A DNA stretch of 64,000 nucleotides from NCBI GenBank assembly GCA_016192455.1, contig JACPUC010000006.1, forward strand, positions 186,001 to 250,000. The letters run 5' to 3'. The DNA comes from Candidatus Tectimicrobiota bacterium (lineage in GTDB: Bacteria > JACPUC01). Below are positions 36,289 through 43,954 of the stretch, one piece after another. The notes beneath the pieces were generated by a model. The model was not told the DNA's origin. It searched no databases and saw only the letters and a program-made list of their open reading frames with translations. The position numbers and the translations under genes were made by a program. Positions within the stretch are counted from its first letter, which is position 1, and the number at the start of each line of letters is the position of its first letter.

Positions 36289-36421
36289 TACGAAACTGAA
36301 GAAGCTGCCTTGCAGAGTGCAAGAACGTCGTGTGTGGGGTTCTCTTTCAGTAATGAAAGGGGTGATTCTAACCTCGTAGCGACACAGGTCCTTGAGGCCT
36401 GGCGAAGGGGGCGAGCCGTTG

Positions 36422-36970
36422 ATGCCTGGCATTCCCTCCAAGATCTTTCTGACGCGTGGCGTGGGTTCTCACAAGGAACACCTGACCAGCTTCGAGATGG
36501 CGCTGCGCGATGCCCACATCGCCGAGTTCAACCTCGTCAACGTCTCCAGTATCTTCCCTCCCCACTGCAAGGTTATCACACGCGATGAGGGATTGACGCA
36601 GCTCTTCCCAGGGCAGATCTGCTATGCGGTGATGAGCCGCAACAGCACCGATGAGGCGAACCGTCTCATTGCCGCCTCGATCGGCATGGCGATCCCAGCG
36701 GATACGAACCAGTACGGCTACCTCGCCGAGCACCACAGCTTCGGGCAAAGCGAAGAACAAGCCGGGGAGCATGCCGAGGATTTGGCCGCATACATGCTGG
36801 CGACGATCCTGGGAGTTGAGTTCGACCCCGACAAGAGCTACGACGAGAAGAAAGAAATCTGGCGCATCTCCGGGAAAATCGTGGAGACCCAGAACATCTG
36901 CGCCGCCACAGCCGGCGTGGCCAACGGCATCTGGACCACCGTGGTGTCGGCCGCCGTGCTGGTTCCGTAG
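36422..36970 (+). CDS. pdaD: pyruvoyl-dependent arginine decarboxylase
   Basis: A 182-residue proenzyme of the PvlArgDC family that decarboxylates arginine to agmatine. It self-cleaves between two serines, converting the second to a pyruvoyl cofactor; here the pair is Ser42-Ser43 in NVSSIFPP. Other family segments are PSKIFLTRGVGSHKEHLTSFE, GQICYAVMSRN, YGYLAEHHSFGQSE, and the C-terminal GVANGIWTTVVSAAVLV. The ATG at 36422 is preceded by AAGGGGGCGAG; a TTG 30 bp upstream is less likely. The agmatinase gene 237 bp downstream completes a route to putrescine. Confidence 0.93.
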   Translation: MPGIPSKIFLTRGVGSHKEHLTSFEMALRDAHIAEFNLVNVSSIFPPHCKVITRDEGLTQLFPGQICYAVMSRNSTDEANRLIAASIGMAIPADTNQYGYLAEHHSFGQSEEQAGEHAEDLAAYMLATILGVEFDPDKSYDEKKEIWRISGKIVETQNICAATAGVANGIWTTVVSAAVLVP

Positions 36971-37207
36971 CGGCGGACCGTGCGGCGCGGAGGCGCAGGC
37001 GCGGCGAGGCCCGCGGGCGGGGCGGCCTGGCGCGCCGCGTGGGCGCGCGGAAGCTCCTGAGGCTCGAGGCGCCATCGGGCTGACGCCGTGTCCGGGGAAT
37101 TGTCTCCGCCGACGAGGCGGGAGCCGGGAGATGTTCTCGGCAGGCCGAAGTGAGCCTGCGACGGTGACATTCCTCGCCGCGCAGCGGCGTGAGCGCATCT
37201 CCGAGTT

Positions 37208-38101
37208 GTGGCGCTGAGAACTGTGCATTTCCTCGATCTTGACCCTCCTCTCCGAGACCCCGCAACTTCCCGAGTCGCCGTTATCCCCGTTCCTTTCGAG
37301 CAGACCACCTCCTACGTCAGAGGGACGTCGCGATCTCCGGCGCGCATCATCGAAGCCTCGGCGCAGGTCGAGTTCTACGATGAAGAGCTGGGCTGCGAAC
37401 CGTGCGAGGTTGGCATCACAACCTACCCCGGGCAGCACCCCAGCGACTGGCCGGTCAGCATGGAGGCCATGCTGGAGCGGGTGGAGCGCCTCGTCGAGCA
37501 AGCCTGCGCGGCTCGTCACTGGCCTCTCCTCCTGGGCGGCGAGCACACCCTCACCCTCGGCACCGTCCGCGCCCTGCTGCGCCGCACCCCTGGTCTCTGC
37601 GTCCTGCAGCTCGACGCCCATGCCGACCTGCGGCAGGAGTACCAGGGCGCCACGCTCAACCACGCCAGCATCGTCGCCAGGCTGCGCGAGCTCTGCCCCG
37701 TCGTGCAGCTCGGTATCCGCGCCCTGTCGCGCCAGGAGGCGGAACGCATCCAGAGCGAGAACCTGCCGGTCATCTTTGCGCAGGAGATGAATGCCGACGG
37801 CGCCTGGATGGACCGCGCCCTCTCCGCCTTGACCGGGCCGGTGTTCCTCACCATTGACATGGATTACTTCGATCCCTCCCTCATCCCCGCCGTGGGGACG
37901 CCGGAGCCGGGCGGCCCGGGGTGGCGCGACACCCTCGTCTTCCTGCGGCGTCTCTTCGCCAGTAACCCGGTGCTCGGCGCGGACCTCGTCGAACTCTGTC
38001 CGCGTGAGGGGGACATCAACTCCGATTTCATCACGGCGCGCCTGGCGTACAAGATCATCGGCCTGCGCGTCAGGCAAGGTTTCGCCGCGGCCGCGGGGTA
38101 A
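37208..38101 (+). CDS. speB: agmatinase (ureohydrolase family)
   Basis: A 297-residue manganese enzyme that hydrolyses agmatine to putrescine and urea. The metal ligands appear in GGEHTL (His), LQLDAHADLR (Asp-His-Asp) and TIDMDYFDPS (Asp-Asp). The N-terminal VIPVPFEQTTSYVRGTSRSP is typical of bacterial SpeB. GTG 37208 is used; a second GTG five codons on (37223) is possible. It pairs with pdaD to form arginine to agmatine to putrescine, feeding polyamine synthesis. Arginase or guanidinobutyrase activity cannot be excluded by sequence alone, but the neighbour favours agmatine. Confidence 0.9.
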   Translation: MALRTVHFLDLDPPLRDPATSRVAVIPVPFEQTTSYVRGTSRSPARIIEASAQVEFYDEELGCEPCEVGITTYPGQHPSDWPVSMEAMLERVERLVEQACAARHWPLLLGGEHTLTLGTVRALLRRTPGLCVLQLDAHADLRQEYQGATLNHASIVARLRELCPVVQLGIRALSRQEAERIQSENLPVIFAQEMNADGAWMDRALSALTGPVFLTIDMDYFDPSLIPAVGTPEPGGPGWRDTLVFLRRLFASNPVLGADLVELCPREGDINSDFITARLAYKIIGLRVRQGFAAAAG

Positions 38102-38475
38102 CGCTGCGCCGCGGACCTCGGCCACCTTGGCGGCGGCATAAGACCTCGGGTCGCTCCAGCAACCGGCGCCGCCGCAGCGCGAGCGACCGCCTCATCGTGA
38201 CGTCTGCGGCTGCACGCCCTCCGCAGCCGTCTGCCGGACGCGGCAAATGTAATCCAGCAGGCGCACGGTCTCAACAAAGGCGGGCAATTTACAGTCCAGA
38301 TGACTATGTTTACGAGGGGGAAAGAGAGGGGAGTTCGGGACGGGCGGAGCGTGCTTGCGTCTCGCCCGACTCACGCCGGGAGCAGCAGACACGCCAACCC
38401 CTGGAGCAGGGCTGCGAAGGTGCGAGCGCGGCCGTTGCCGACGTTGATCGCCCACGCACAAAGGAGAGTGCCACT
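38102..38475. other. 374-bp spacer before hflX
   Basis: An open frame runs through here into hflX from a GTG at 38197, but its residues are low-complexity and unlike any HflX N-terminus. AAAGGAGAG at 38460-38468 is a strong ribosome site next to the proposed hflX start. No complete promoter was recognised. Confidence 0.5.
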
Positions 38476-40464
38476 ATTCCTAAGCTGCACGGCAACCTCA
38501 CGGGGCTGAAACCAAGCCAAGTCAGGCGGATTGAAAACATTCACCGCAGGCGCCTCGATCCGCGGCGCATCATCACCCCCGAGCTGGCGGCCTACCTGGC
38601 GGAGCTGTCGCGCGAGACGGGGCGGCAGCTTGGGGTGCTGGTCGATCGCGGCGGCAAGATCGAGGCGGTGGTCGTTGGTGATGCGCACAGCATCGTGCTG
38701 CCGGACCTGAAGCGGCAGCGCCGTGGGAGCGGGCGGTTTCGCGGCTTGCGTTGCCTGCACACGCACCTGCGCGGCGAGCCCCTGACGCAGGACGACCTCA
38801 CCGACCTGGCGCTCCTCCGGCTCGATCTCATGCTTGCCTTGCAGGTGGGGGAGGACGGCCTGCCGGGCGCCGTCGTCTACGCGCATCTGGTCCCCCTGAC
38901 GGCGGAGGGGGCCGGCGTTGACGGCGGTGACGGCGAGCCCTGGCGCCGCTTCAGCATCCCCCATCCGAATCAGCTCACCGAGAACTTCCTCGACCTCGTC
39001 CGCGCCCTGGAGGAGGAGTTTGCGCGCGCTCCGCAGGCCCGCGATGTGCGGGACGGGCGCGAGCGGGCCATCCTCGTGGGGGTGGCGATCGGCGACCGCG
39101 GCCGCGCCGAGGAATCCCTGGCGGAACTGCGCGAGCTGGCTCGCTCGGCGAACATCCTCGTCCTCGACAGCGTTCTGCAGCGCCGCAAAGCTCTCGACCC
39201 CAGGTTCCTCATCGGTCGCGGCAAGCTCGATGAGCTGATCATCCGCAGCCTGCGGCGCGACGCCGACGTCATTCTCTTCGACCACAACCTCACGCCCGGC
39301 CAGGAGCGCATGATTGCCGATCGCTCCGACCTCGCCATCATCGATCGCACCCAGCTCATCCTCGACATCTTTGCGCAGCGCGCCCGCAGCCGCGACGGCA
39401 AGCTCCAGGTGGAGTTGGCCCAGCTCCGCTACCTCCTGCCACGCCTGGTGGAGAAGGATACGGCCATGTCGCGGCTGACCGGCGGCATTGGCACGCGCGG
39501 CCCGGGCGAGACGAAGCTGGAGATCAACCGGCGCCGTGTGCGCAGCCGCATCCAGGTGCTCGAGCGCGCCCTGGCGCAGCTCTCCCGCGAACGTCAGGGG
39601 AGGCGCGCCCGCCGCCTCAAGGGGGAGCTGCCGATTCTCTCCATCGTCGGCTACACGAACGCCGGCAAGTCGACCCTGCTCAATGCCCTGACGAAGAGCA
39701 CCACGCCGGCCGAGAACCGTCTCTTCTCCACCCTCGATCCGGTCAGCCGCCGCTTGCGCTTCCCGCGCGACCGCGAGGTGATCCTCACCGATACCGTCGG
39801 CTTCCTGAGGGATTTGCCCCCGGACCTCGTGGCCGCCTTCTCCGCCACCCTCGAGGAGCTGCACGACGCTGATCTGCTCCTGCACGTGGCGGACGCCAGC
39901 GATCCGGCCCTGGAGAAGAAGATCGAGGCGGTGGACCGGCTGCTCGAAAGCCTGGAGTTGCATGGCATCCCGCGCCTCCTGGTGCTCAACAAGATGGACG
40001 CGACCAGCCCGGAGACGCTCTCGAACCTGCAGCGGCGCTACGACGCCGTTGCCACCTCGGCGCTCGATCCGAGCACCTTTGGGGCGCTTCTGCGGCGCCT
40101 CCAGGAGCACCTCTGGGCGCGGGGCGAGCGTGCGCTCGCCGCCGGCGAGGGGCGTGATGAGGACGCCTGGAGCGATGCGCGCGAGGAGACCGATACGGCA
40201 GGGACGCAGGCGGAGCGCGAGCTGGCGACGGCAGCGGCGGCAAGTCTGGAAGGCATCGGCGGTCCACTGCACGCCGCCGCGGCGGCAAATGGGGGAGTTG
40301 AGGGCGGAGATGAGTGGCGGTTAGCGAATCAGCCAGTCGAAGCGGAACCAGCCGAGACCGAAGAGCTCCGAGATGGTGGCGAAGACAAGAAGGATAACAT
40401 ACGCGGCCAGCAGCCCGATGACGATCTCGCCCGCGTGCTTTTTATGGAAGGGCAGGGTGCCTGA
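38476..40464 (+). CDS. hflX: ribosome-associated GTPase HflX, long form, probable ATT start
   Basis: A GTPase that binds the 50S subunit and helps split or rescue stalled ribosomes. About 662 residues if started at ATT 38476. The N-terminal extra domain ([23 protein letters not shown]... [14 protein letters not shown]) matches the extended HflX seen in delta-proteobacteria-type genomes. The HflX domain starts ERAILVGV, then [27 protein letters not shown], and a G domain with GYTNAGKST (about residue 391), [10 protein letters not shown] and NKMD. The last 125 or so residues are an acidic, Ala-rich tail that overlaps the antisense membrane-protein gene by 144 bp. The only in-frame ATG/GTG/TTG upstream is GTG 38197. 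Confidence 0.88.
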   Translation: MPKLHGNLTGLKPSQVRRIENIHRRRLDPRRIITPELAAYLAELSRETGRQLGVLVDRGGKIEAVVVGDAHSIVLPDLKRQRRGSGRFRGLRCLHTHLRGEPLTQDDLTDLALLRLDLMLALQVGEDGLPGAVVYAHLVPLTAEGAGVDGGDGEPWRRFSIPHPNQLTENFLDLVRALEEEFARAPQARDVRDGRERAILVGVAIGDRGRAEESLAELRELARSANILVLDSVLQRRKALDPRFLIGRGKLDELIIRSLRRDADVILFDHNLTPGQERMIADRSDLAIIDRTQLILDIFAQRARSRDGKLQVELAQLRYLLPRLVEKDTAMSRLTGGIGTRGPGETKLEINRRRVRSRIQVLERALAQLSRERQGRRARRLKGELPILSIVGYTNAGKSTLLNALTKSTTPAENRLFSTLDPVSRRLRFPRDREVILTDTVGFLRDLPPDLVAAFSATLEELHDADLLLHVADASDPALEKKIEAVDRLLESLELHGIPRLLVLNKMDATSPETLSNLQRRYDAVATSALDPSTFGALLRRLQEHLWARGERALAAGEGRDEDAWSDAREETDTAGTQAERELATAAAASLEGIGGPLHAAAAANGGVEGGDEWRLANQPVEAEPAETEELRDGGEDKKDNIRGQQPDDDLARVLFMEGQGA

Positions 40465-40725
40465 CGGGAGGGGAGGAGGCTGCTGAGCTTCTGCCGCCGC
40501 GGAGACTTCCCCTGCAGCCGGTGGCGGGGCCGCCGCCACCTCGGAGGGTGCCGACGCGGCGGCGGAGGCCGGCGCAGCTTCAACGGCTGCCGCGGCGGCG
40601 GAGACCGTCGGCGCAGGAGCTCCCTCGCTTGCCCTGGGCTGCGGGCCGGTGCGGGGTGCTGGCCTCGGCTTGGCTCCTTTGCCAGTTCCCCCCTTCGCTG
40701 TCCTGCGGCTCTTTTTTTTTGCCAT
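40321..40725 (-). CDS. small Ala/Pro-rich membrane-anchored protein
   Basis: A 134-residue protein of unknown function. It begins MAKKKSRRTAKGG (a basic N-terminus), continues with about 75 residues of Ala/Pro/Glu linker, and ends in one membrane helix ([18 protein letters not shown], about residues 100-118) with a short aromatic tail [14 protein letters not shown] nine-A run in codons 3-5 is a possible slippage point. Its 3' 144 bp are the reverse strand of the hflX tail. A strong minus-strand promoter lies 160-190 bp upstream. It follows the Nudix gene on the same strand. Confidence 0.6.
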   Translation of the reverse strand: MAKKKSRRTAKGGTGKGAKPRPAPRTGPQPRASEGAPAPTVSAAAAAVEAAPASAAASAPSEVAAAPPPAAGEVSAAAEAQQPPPLPSGTLPFHKKHAGEIVIGLLAAYVILLVFATISELFGLGWFRFDWLIR

Positions 40726-40877
40726 GTCGTCAGTGCACGTGCGACGGAAGCGATGCGTAGCAGGCCGTTGCGCTGCGCCGCGGCTCCACTCCCTTGGACT
40801 CCCCCAAGCCCTGCCCGCGCCCGGTTGTTCGGCACGGCGCCGGGGGCTTGCACCCCCGTGGCGCGGCACTCCTTTTC
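40726..40877 (-). other. structured leader of the small membrane-protein gene (possible RNA element)
   Basis: Between the -10 at 40884-40889 and the ATG at 40725, the minus-strand transcript would have about 150 nt. It contains dyads GGGGG-TGCAAG-CCCCC and CTTGG-GGGAGT-CCAAG. No known RNA family was recognised; the conserved SRP-RNA tip is absent. Could be a regulatory leader. Confidence 0.3.
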
Positions 40878-40883
40878 GCAGTT

Positions 40884-40912
40884 ATAGTAAAGCCGCCCGG
40901 CAGCGCTGTCAA
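40884..40912 (-). promoter_or_regulatory. strong sigma-70 promoter, minus strand
   Basis: On the minus strand a perfect TTGACA (40912-40907) and TACTAT (40889-40884) are separated by 17 bp. It sits at the very 3' end of the Nudix gene and points to the small membrane-protein gene. Confidence 0.65.
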
Positions 40913-41409
40913 CGCAGAGGCGCGGGCTCGCCACCGGGGAGGGTGAGGGGGATGCGGCGCATTGCGAAGACCTTGTTGAGCAGCCCAGGCAGCATTGGGG
41001 TGAGCGGATAGGCGCTGATCTCCGCGAAGGGAATCCAGCGGGCCTCCACAATGTCGGACCCCGGGCGCAGCCTGCCGGAGATGTACTCGGCGAGGAAATC
41101 AAGGATCGTGTAGTGATGGAAGATGCGCCCCTGCGTGTCGGGCACGATGCGGTCTACGTAACCGATCAGCTCGGTCGGCCTGATGGTGATGCCGCATTCC
41201 TCGAGAATCTCCCGCTGCGCCGCGGCGTGCAGCGTCTCGCCGAGTTGCACGGCGCCGCCGGGGAGGCTCCAGGCGCCGTACGAGGGCTTCGTCGCCAACA
41301 GGAGGCACCCGGCGTGGATGACCACCGCTCCCACGGCGACAATCGGTCGGCTTGGATACTCACGCTGAAAATCCTTCGACGCATCTGGCTGAGTGTTGGC
41401 TGCGGTCAC
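40909..41409 (-). CDS. Nudix hydrolase
   Basis: A 166-residue Nudix-family pyrophosphohydrolase, acting on a nucleoside diphosphate linked to another moiety. The Nudix box is complete from Gly52: G-x5-E-x7-R-E-I-L-E-E-C-G-I. The flanks RPIVAVGAVVIHAGCLLLA and WSLPGGAV are standard, and RWIPFAEISAYPLTP resembles ADP-ribose or NADH pyrophosphatase relatives. GTG 41409 follows GGGAGAG and removes an unconserved 39-residue extension. Substrate not determinable. Confidence 0.87.
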   Translation of the reverse strand: MTAANTQPDASKDFQREYPSRPIVAVGAVVIHAGCLLLATKPSYGAWSLPGGAVQLGETLHAAAQREILEECGITIRPTELIGYVDRIVPDTQGRIFHHYTILDFLAEYISGRLRPGSDIVEARWIPFAEISAYPLTPMLPGLLNKVFAMRRIPLTLPGGEPAPLR

Positions 41410-41575
41410 GCACTCTCTCCCTGATCCCGCGTGCGGGGCTGGCGAATGAGGGGACTCGCCGCGGCCGGGCAGGAGGCCCCGTTGCCTGCGATGGATACGT
41501 CCGCTGGAGGCTTCTGCTCTGGGCACGTCTGCTCCGAGCGTTTCCGAGCCAGGCGGCGCCGAACGGGGAAACCCC

Positions 41576-41604
41576 TTGCTTGGGGGTCATCGCCTCAATA
41601 TATT
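41576..41604 (+). promoter_or_regulatory. sigma-70 promoter upstream of the glutaredoxin gene
   Basis: TTGCTT (41576-41581), 17 bp and TATATT (41599-41604) lie in the 443-bp gap between the divergent Nudix and glutaredoxin genes. The -10 is embedded in a dyad CGCCTCA (41591-41597) / TGAGGCG (41616-41622), a possible operator. The rest of the gap (41623-41852) holds no convincing gene and would be a leader of about 240 nt. Confidence 0.55.
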
Positions 41605-41852
41605 AAAAAGGTTTATGAGGCGCGGGCAAGTCGGCTTCGCAAAGGGCGGCGTGTCGGCCCCGCGCGGCGGCCCGCCTTTTGATGAACCGCCGCATGCCGC
41701 GGCGGCGCGCCGGGGTCCGCGTCAACAGAGGGAGTGGGCGGTGGCTGAGCTTGGGAGCGCCCCGGCGCCGCAGCGTAGGCTCTGCGCCGCCACCACTGAT
41801 CGCGCAAGGACTGCACGCCATCTCATTTGATGACCGCGGAGGGAGCAAACCG

Positions 41853-42092
41853 ATGGCCGATTCGATTACCATGTACTCCACCACCTGGTGAGCCGCCTGC
41901 AGGGTGGCCAAACGGGTTTTGGACCAGCTTGGTGTCGAGTATCGCGTGATTGACGTGGAAGAGGATGAAGAGGCGGCGCGGCGCGTCATGGAGCAGAACA
42001 AGGGTAATCGGACCGTGCCGACGTTCCAGATCGACGGCGCCTGGTACACGAATCCCGATCCGGCGACCCTCGAGCGGTTGGTGCGTGGTTGA
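41853..42092 (+). CDS. selenocysteine-containing glutaredoxin/mycoredoxin (UxxC)
   Basis: A 79-residue thiol-disulfide oxidoreductase if the in-frame TGA at 41889-41891 is read as selenocysteine. The residues are MADSITMYSTTW, then UGA, then AACRVAKRVLDQLG. In mycoredoxin/glutaredoxin relatives the position after T-T-W is the first Cys of CxxC, so UGA replaces exactly the nucleophilic Cys, giving U13-A-A-C16. The downstream part has VEYRVIDVEEDEEAA, the cis-Pro motif NRTVPTFQIDG and a normal end. The ATG follows GGAGGGAG. A SECIS-like hairpin starts 11 nt after the UGA. Read normally, the gene would yield a useless 12-residue peptide. Sec glutaredoxins are known in a few bacteria. A null mutation or base error is the alternative. 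Confidence 0.83.
41903..41925 (+). promoter_or_regulatory. bacterial SECIS-like hairpin
   Basis: GGT (41903-41905), bulged GG, CCAAA (41908-41912), loop CGGGT (41913-41917), TTTGG (41918-41922), ACC (41923-41925). This gives an eight-pair stem with a two-nucleotide bulge and a five-base loop with G at its second position. The loop starts 22 nt after the UGA, within the distance known for bacterial SECIS elements that recruit SelB. A competing six-pair stem directly after the UGA (41892-41908) is possible. Confidence 0.6.
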
Positions 42093-42195
42093 GCGCCGTC
42101 GCGGCAAAGGGGCGGCGCCGCGGCGGCGGGGGTCGGCGCTGGCCGCGCGGCGGCCAGGATGAGGTGAAGCGTTGCCTCGGCTGCGGGGTTGAACG

Positions 42196-42453
42196 ATGCG
42201 GGTGACGGTGAAGTTCTTCGCGGCGCTCCGGGAGGTGGTGGGAAGCCGCGAACTGCAGCTCCAACTTGACGACGGCAGCACGGTGGCCAGTCTGCTCGAG
42301 CGTCTCAGCCGCGAGTATCCCCGCCTGGGGGCGCTCTGTCAGGCAGCCGCCCCGACGGTGAACCAGGAGTACAGCTCGCTGGGCGCCGAGCTGCACGAGG
42401 GAGACGAGGTGGTGTTCATCCCCCCGGTGAGTGGAGGCTGCGATGATCTGTAG
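42196..42453 (+). CDS. moaD: MoaD-type small sulfur carrier with four residues after Gly-Gly
   Basis: An 85-residue ubiquitin-fold protein that carries sulfur as a C-terminal thiocarboxylate to MoaE for molybdopterin synthesis. MRVTVKFFAALREVVGSRE and EGDEVVFIPPVSGG match MoaD. Unusually the Gly-Gly (residues 80-81) is followed by CDDL. Standard MoaD proteins end at Gly-Gly, so this one would need trimming, or the tail reflects the 11-bp overlap with moaE. The moaE ribosome site GGAGG is formed by the Gly-Gly codons themselves. Confidence 0.85.
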   Translation: MRVTVKFFAALREVVGSRELQLQLDDGSTVASLLERLSREYPRLGALCQAAAPTVNQEYSSLGAELHEGDEVVFIPPVSGGCDDL

Positions 42454-42892
42454 GATCACCAGAGACAAGATCGACACCCCGGCACTCCTGGAGGCGGTGA
42501 AGCATCCCGAAGCGGGGGCGGTCCTGGCATTTGAAGGGATCGCGCGCAACAACTCGCTCGGGCGGCGCGTTCTCTACCTGGTGTACGACGCCTACCCGGA
42601 AATGGCCGAGAAGAAGCTGCGGCAGATCGGCGAGGAGATCGCCGCCAAGTGGGGCATCACCCGGCTGGCGATGGTGCACCGCATCGGGCGCCTGGAGATC
42701 AGCGAGGCGAGCCTGGTGATCGCGCTGGCGTCGGCGCACCGCGCCGATGGGTTTGCGGCCTGCCGCTACGCCCTGGAGCGCATCAAGGCGATCCTGCCGG
42801 TATGGAAGAAAGAGGTGTGGGAAAACGGTGAGGAGTGGATCGAGGGGAAGGACTTCGCCCCCTTCGACCAGGAGGCGGCCCTGAAACGCTGA
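42443..42892 (+). CDS. moaE: molybdopterin synthase catalytic subunit MoaE
   Basis: A 149-residue protein that, with thiocarboxylated MoaD, inserts the dithiolene sulfurs into precursor Z. Recognised segments: RITRDKIDTPALLEAV, PEAGAVLAFEGIARNNSLGRRVLYL, MVHRIGRLEISEASLVIALASAHR, and the catalytic Lys region ERIKAILPVWKKE. The ATG at 42443 has a GGAGG 5 bp upstream; GTG 42431 would add four residues and lacks a site. It overlaps moaD by 11 bp. Confidence 0.94.
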   Translation: MICRITRDKIDTPALLEAVKHPEAGAVLAFEGIARNNSLGRRVLYLVYDAYPEMAEKKLRQIGEEIAAKWGITRLAMVHRIGRLEISEASLVIALASAHRADGFAACRYALERIKAILPVWKKEVWENGEEWIEGKDFAPFDQEAALKR

Positions 42893-43049
42893 CGGCTGGG
42901 TCGCTGGGGAAGGCTGCGCTCCATCCATTCCCGAGGGCGGGAGGGTGGCCGTGCCCGGCGCCGCGGCTGGAGGATTGGCCACCCTGGTGGTGGAGAAGCT
43001 GCGGCGGCATCTCGGATACGCACGGCATCGGCAAGGAGCCCTGAGCAGC

Positions 43050-43886
43050 ATGCCCAAATTCGCCGATCTTCACATGCACTCGACCTGCTCCGATGGCCAG
43101 CGCTCGCCCGCCGAGATGGTGCGCGCCGCGGCCCAGGTCGGCCTGGACGCCATCAGCCTGACGGACCACGATGAGGTCGGCGGCCTGGACGAGGCGATCG
43201 CCGAGGGACGCGCCTGCGGAGTTGAGGTGATTCCCGGCATCGAGCTCAGCGTCATTATGGACGGCCGGGACATCCATCTCCTCGGCTATTTCTTCGATCA
43301 CCACGACCTGGAGCTGCGGGACTTCATCCGGCGCTTCAATGAGTGCCGCCTTCAGCGGGTGCATGCGATGGTGCGGCGCCTGGCGGAGCTGGGCGCGCCC
43401 CTGGAGGTGGAGGCGGTGCTGGCGAAGTCGACGCATGGCGCCATCGGCAGGCCGCACGTCGCCGCGGCGCTCCTCGAGGCCGGCCACGTCGCCTCGGTGT
43501 CCGAGGCGTTCGAGCGCTTCATCGGCAATGACGGACCGGCCTACGTCGCCAAGTATCCCTTCACCCCGGAGGAGGGCGTGCAGCTTATCCACCGCCTCGG
43601 TGGGGTGACCTCCCTGGCTCACCCAGGCTTGTACCCCGACGACGGCATCGTCGAGCGGTTTGTCACGGTCGGCGTGGACGGCCTGGAAATCGAACATCCG
43701 AAGCATACGGAGTCCCAGCGCTCGCGGTTTTACAGGATCGCCCGCGAGCATGGCCTGCTGGTGACTGGAGGCTCCGATTGCCATGGCGATCGCTTCGGTC
43801 TCCAAAGTCTCGGCGGCTTGAAAATCCCCTATGCCAGGGTGGAGGCCCTGCGGGAACGCGCCGCGCGCGTCGACACCCAGTCGTGA
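43050..43886 (+). CDS. PHP-domain phosphoesterase (first of two)
   Basis: A 278-residue PHP-family metallo-phosphoesterase. Metal ligands are in ADLHMHSTCSDG, LTDHDEVGGLDEA, the Glu in IPGIELSV, the DIHLLGYFFD strand, and the C-terminal TGGSDCHGDR. The family includes 3',5'-nucleoside bisphosphate phosphatase/RNase AM (YciV), histidinol phosphatase and others. ATG 43050 follows AAGGAG and removes an unconserved N-terminal extension. A second, related gene follows after 68 bp. Confidence 0.88.
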   Translation: MPKFADLHMHSTCSDGQRSPAEMVRAAAQVGLDAISLTDHDEVGGLDEAIAEGRACGVEVIPGIELSVIMDGRDIHLLGYFFDHHDLELRDFIRRFNECRLQRVHAMVRRLAELGAPLEVEAVLAKSTHGAIGRPHVAAALLEAGHVASVSEAFERFIGNDGPAYVAKYPFTPEEGVQLIHRLGGVTSLAHPGLYPDDGIVERFVTVGVDGLEIEHPKHTESQRSRFYRIAREHGLLVTGGSDCHGDRFGLQSLGGLKIPYARVEALRERAARVDTQS

Positions 43887-43954
43887 GCGATGCGCCGGGC
43901 CGGCCTGGCGGCAGGCCGGATGACCTCAATCCGTGAGGAGAGCGAGCAAACTGG

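Larger units (their letters stand above)
35623..36421. other. 799-bp spacer, AT-richer than its surroundings
   Basis: No reading frame here has convincing codon character; the short ORFs of 70-95 residues are Arg/Cys-rich and unrecognised. From about 35775 the sequence is markedly richer in A+T than the genes around it, especially 35775-35850 and 36090-36330. It contains two promoter-like pairs (35813-35841 and 36260-36288) and a T7 tract at about 36070 without an adjoining strong hairpin. A small RNA or a transferred segment is possible. Confidence 0.5.

Noticed and set aside
38197-38475. GTG 38197 as the hflX start
   Set aside because: The added 93 residues are unconserved and low in complexity, and no ribosome site precedes it.
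40726-40877. SRP (4.5S) RNA in the leader
   Set aside because: The beginning looks similar, but the conserved tip with GGUC...GGAAGGGAGC is absent.
43584-43592. DnaA-box-like TTATCCACC
   Set aside because: Single copy, one mismatch, inside the first PHP gene; not an origin by itself, although parS hints that one may be near.
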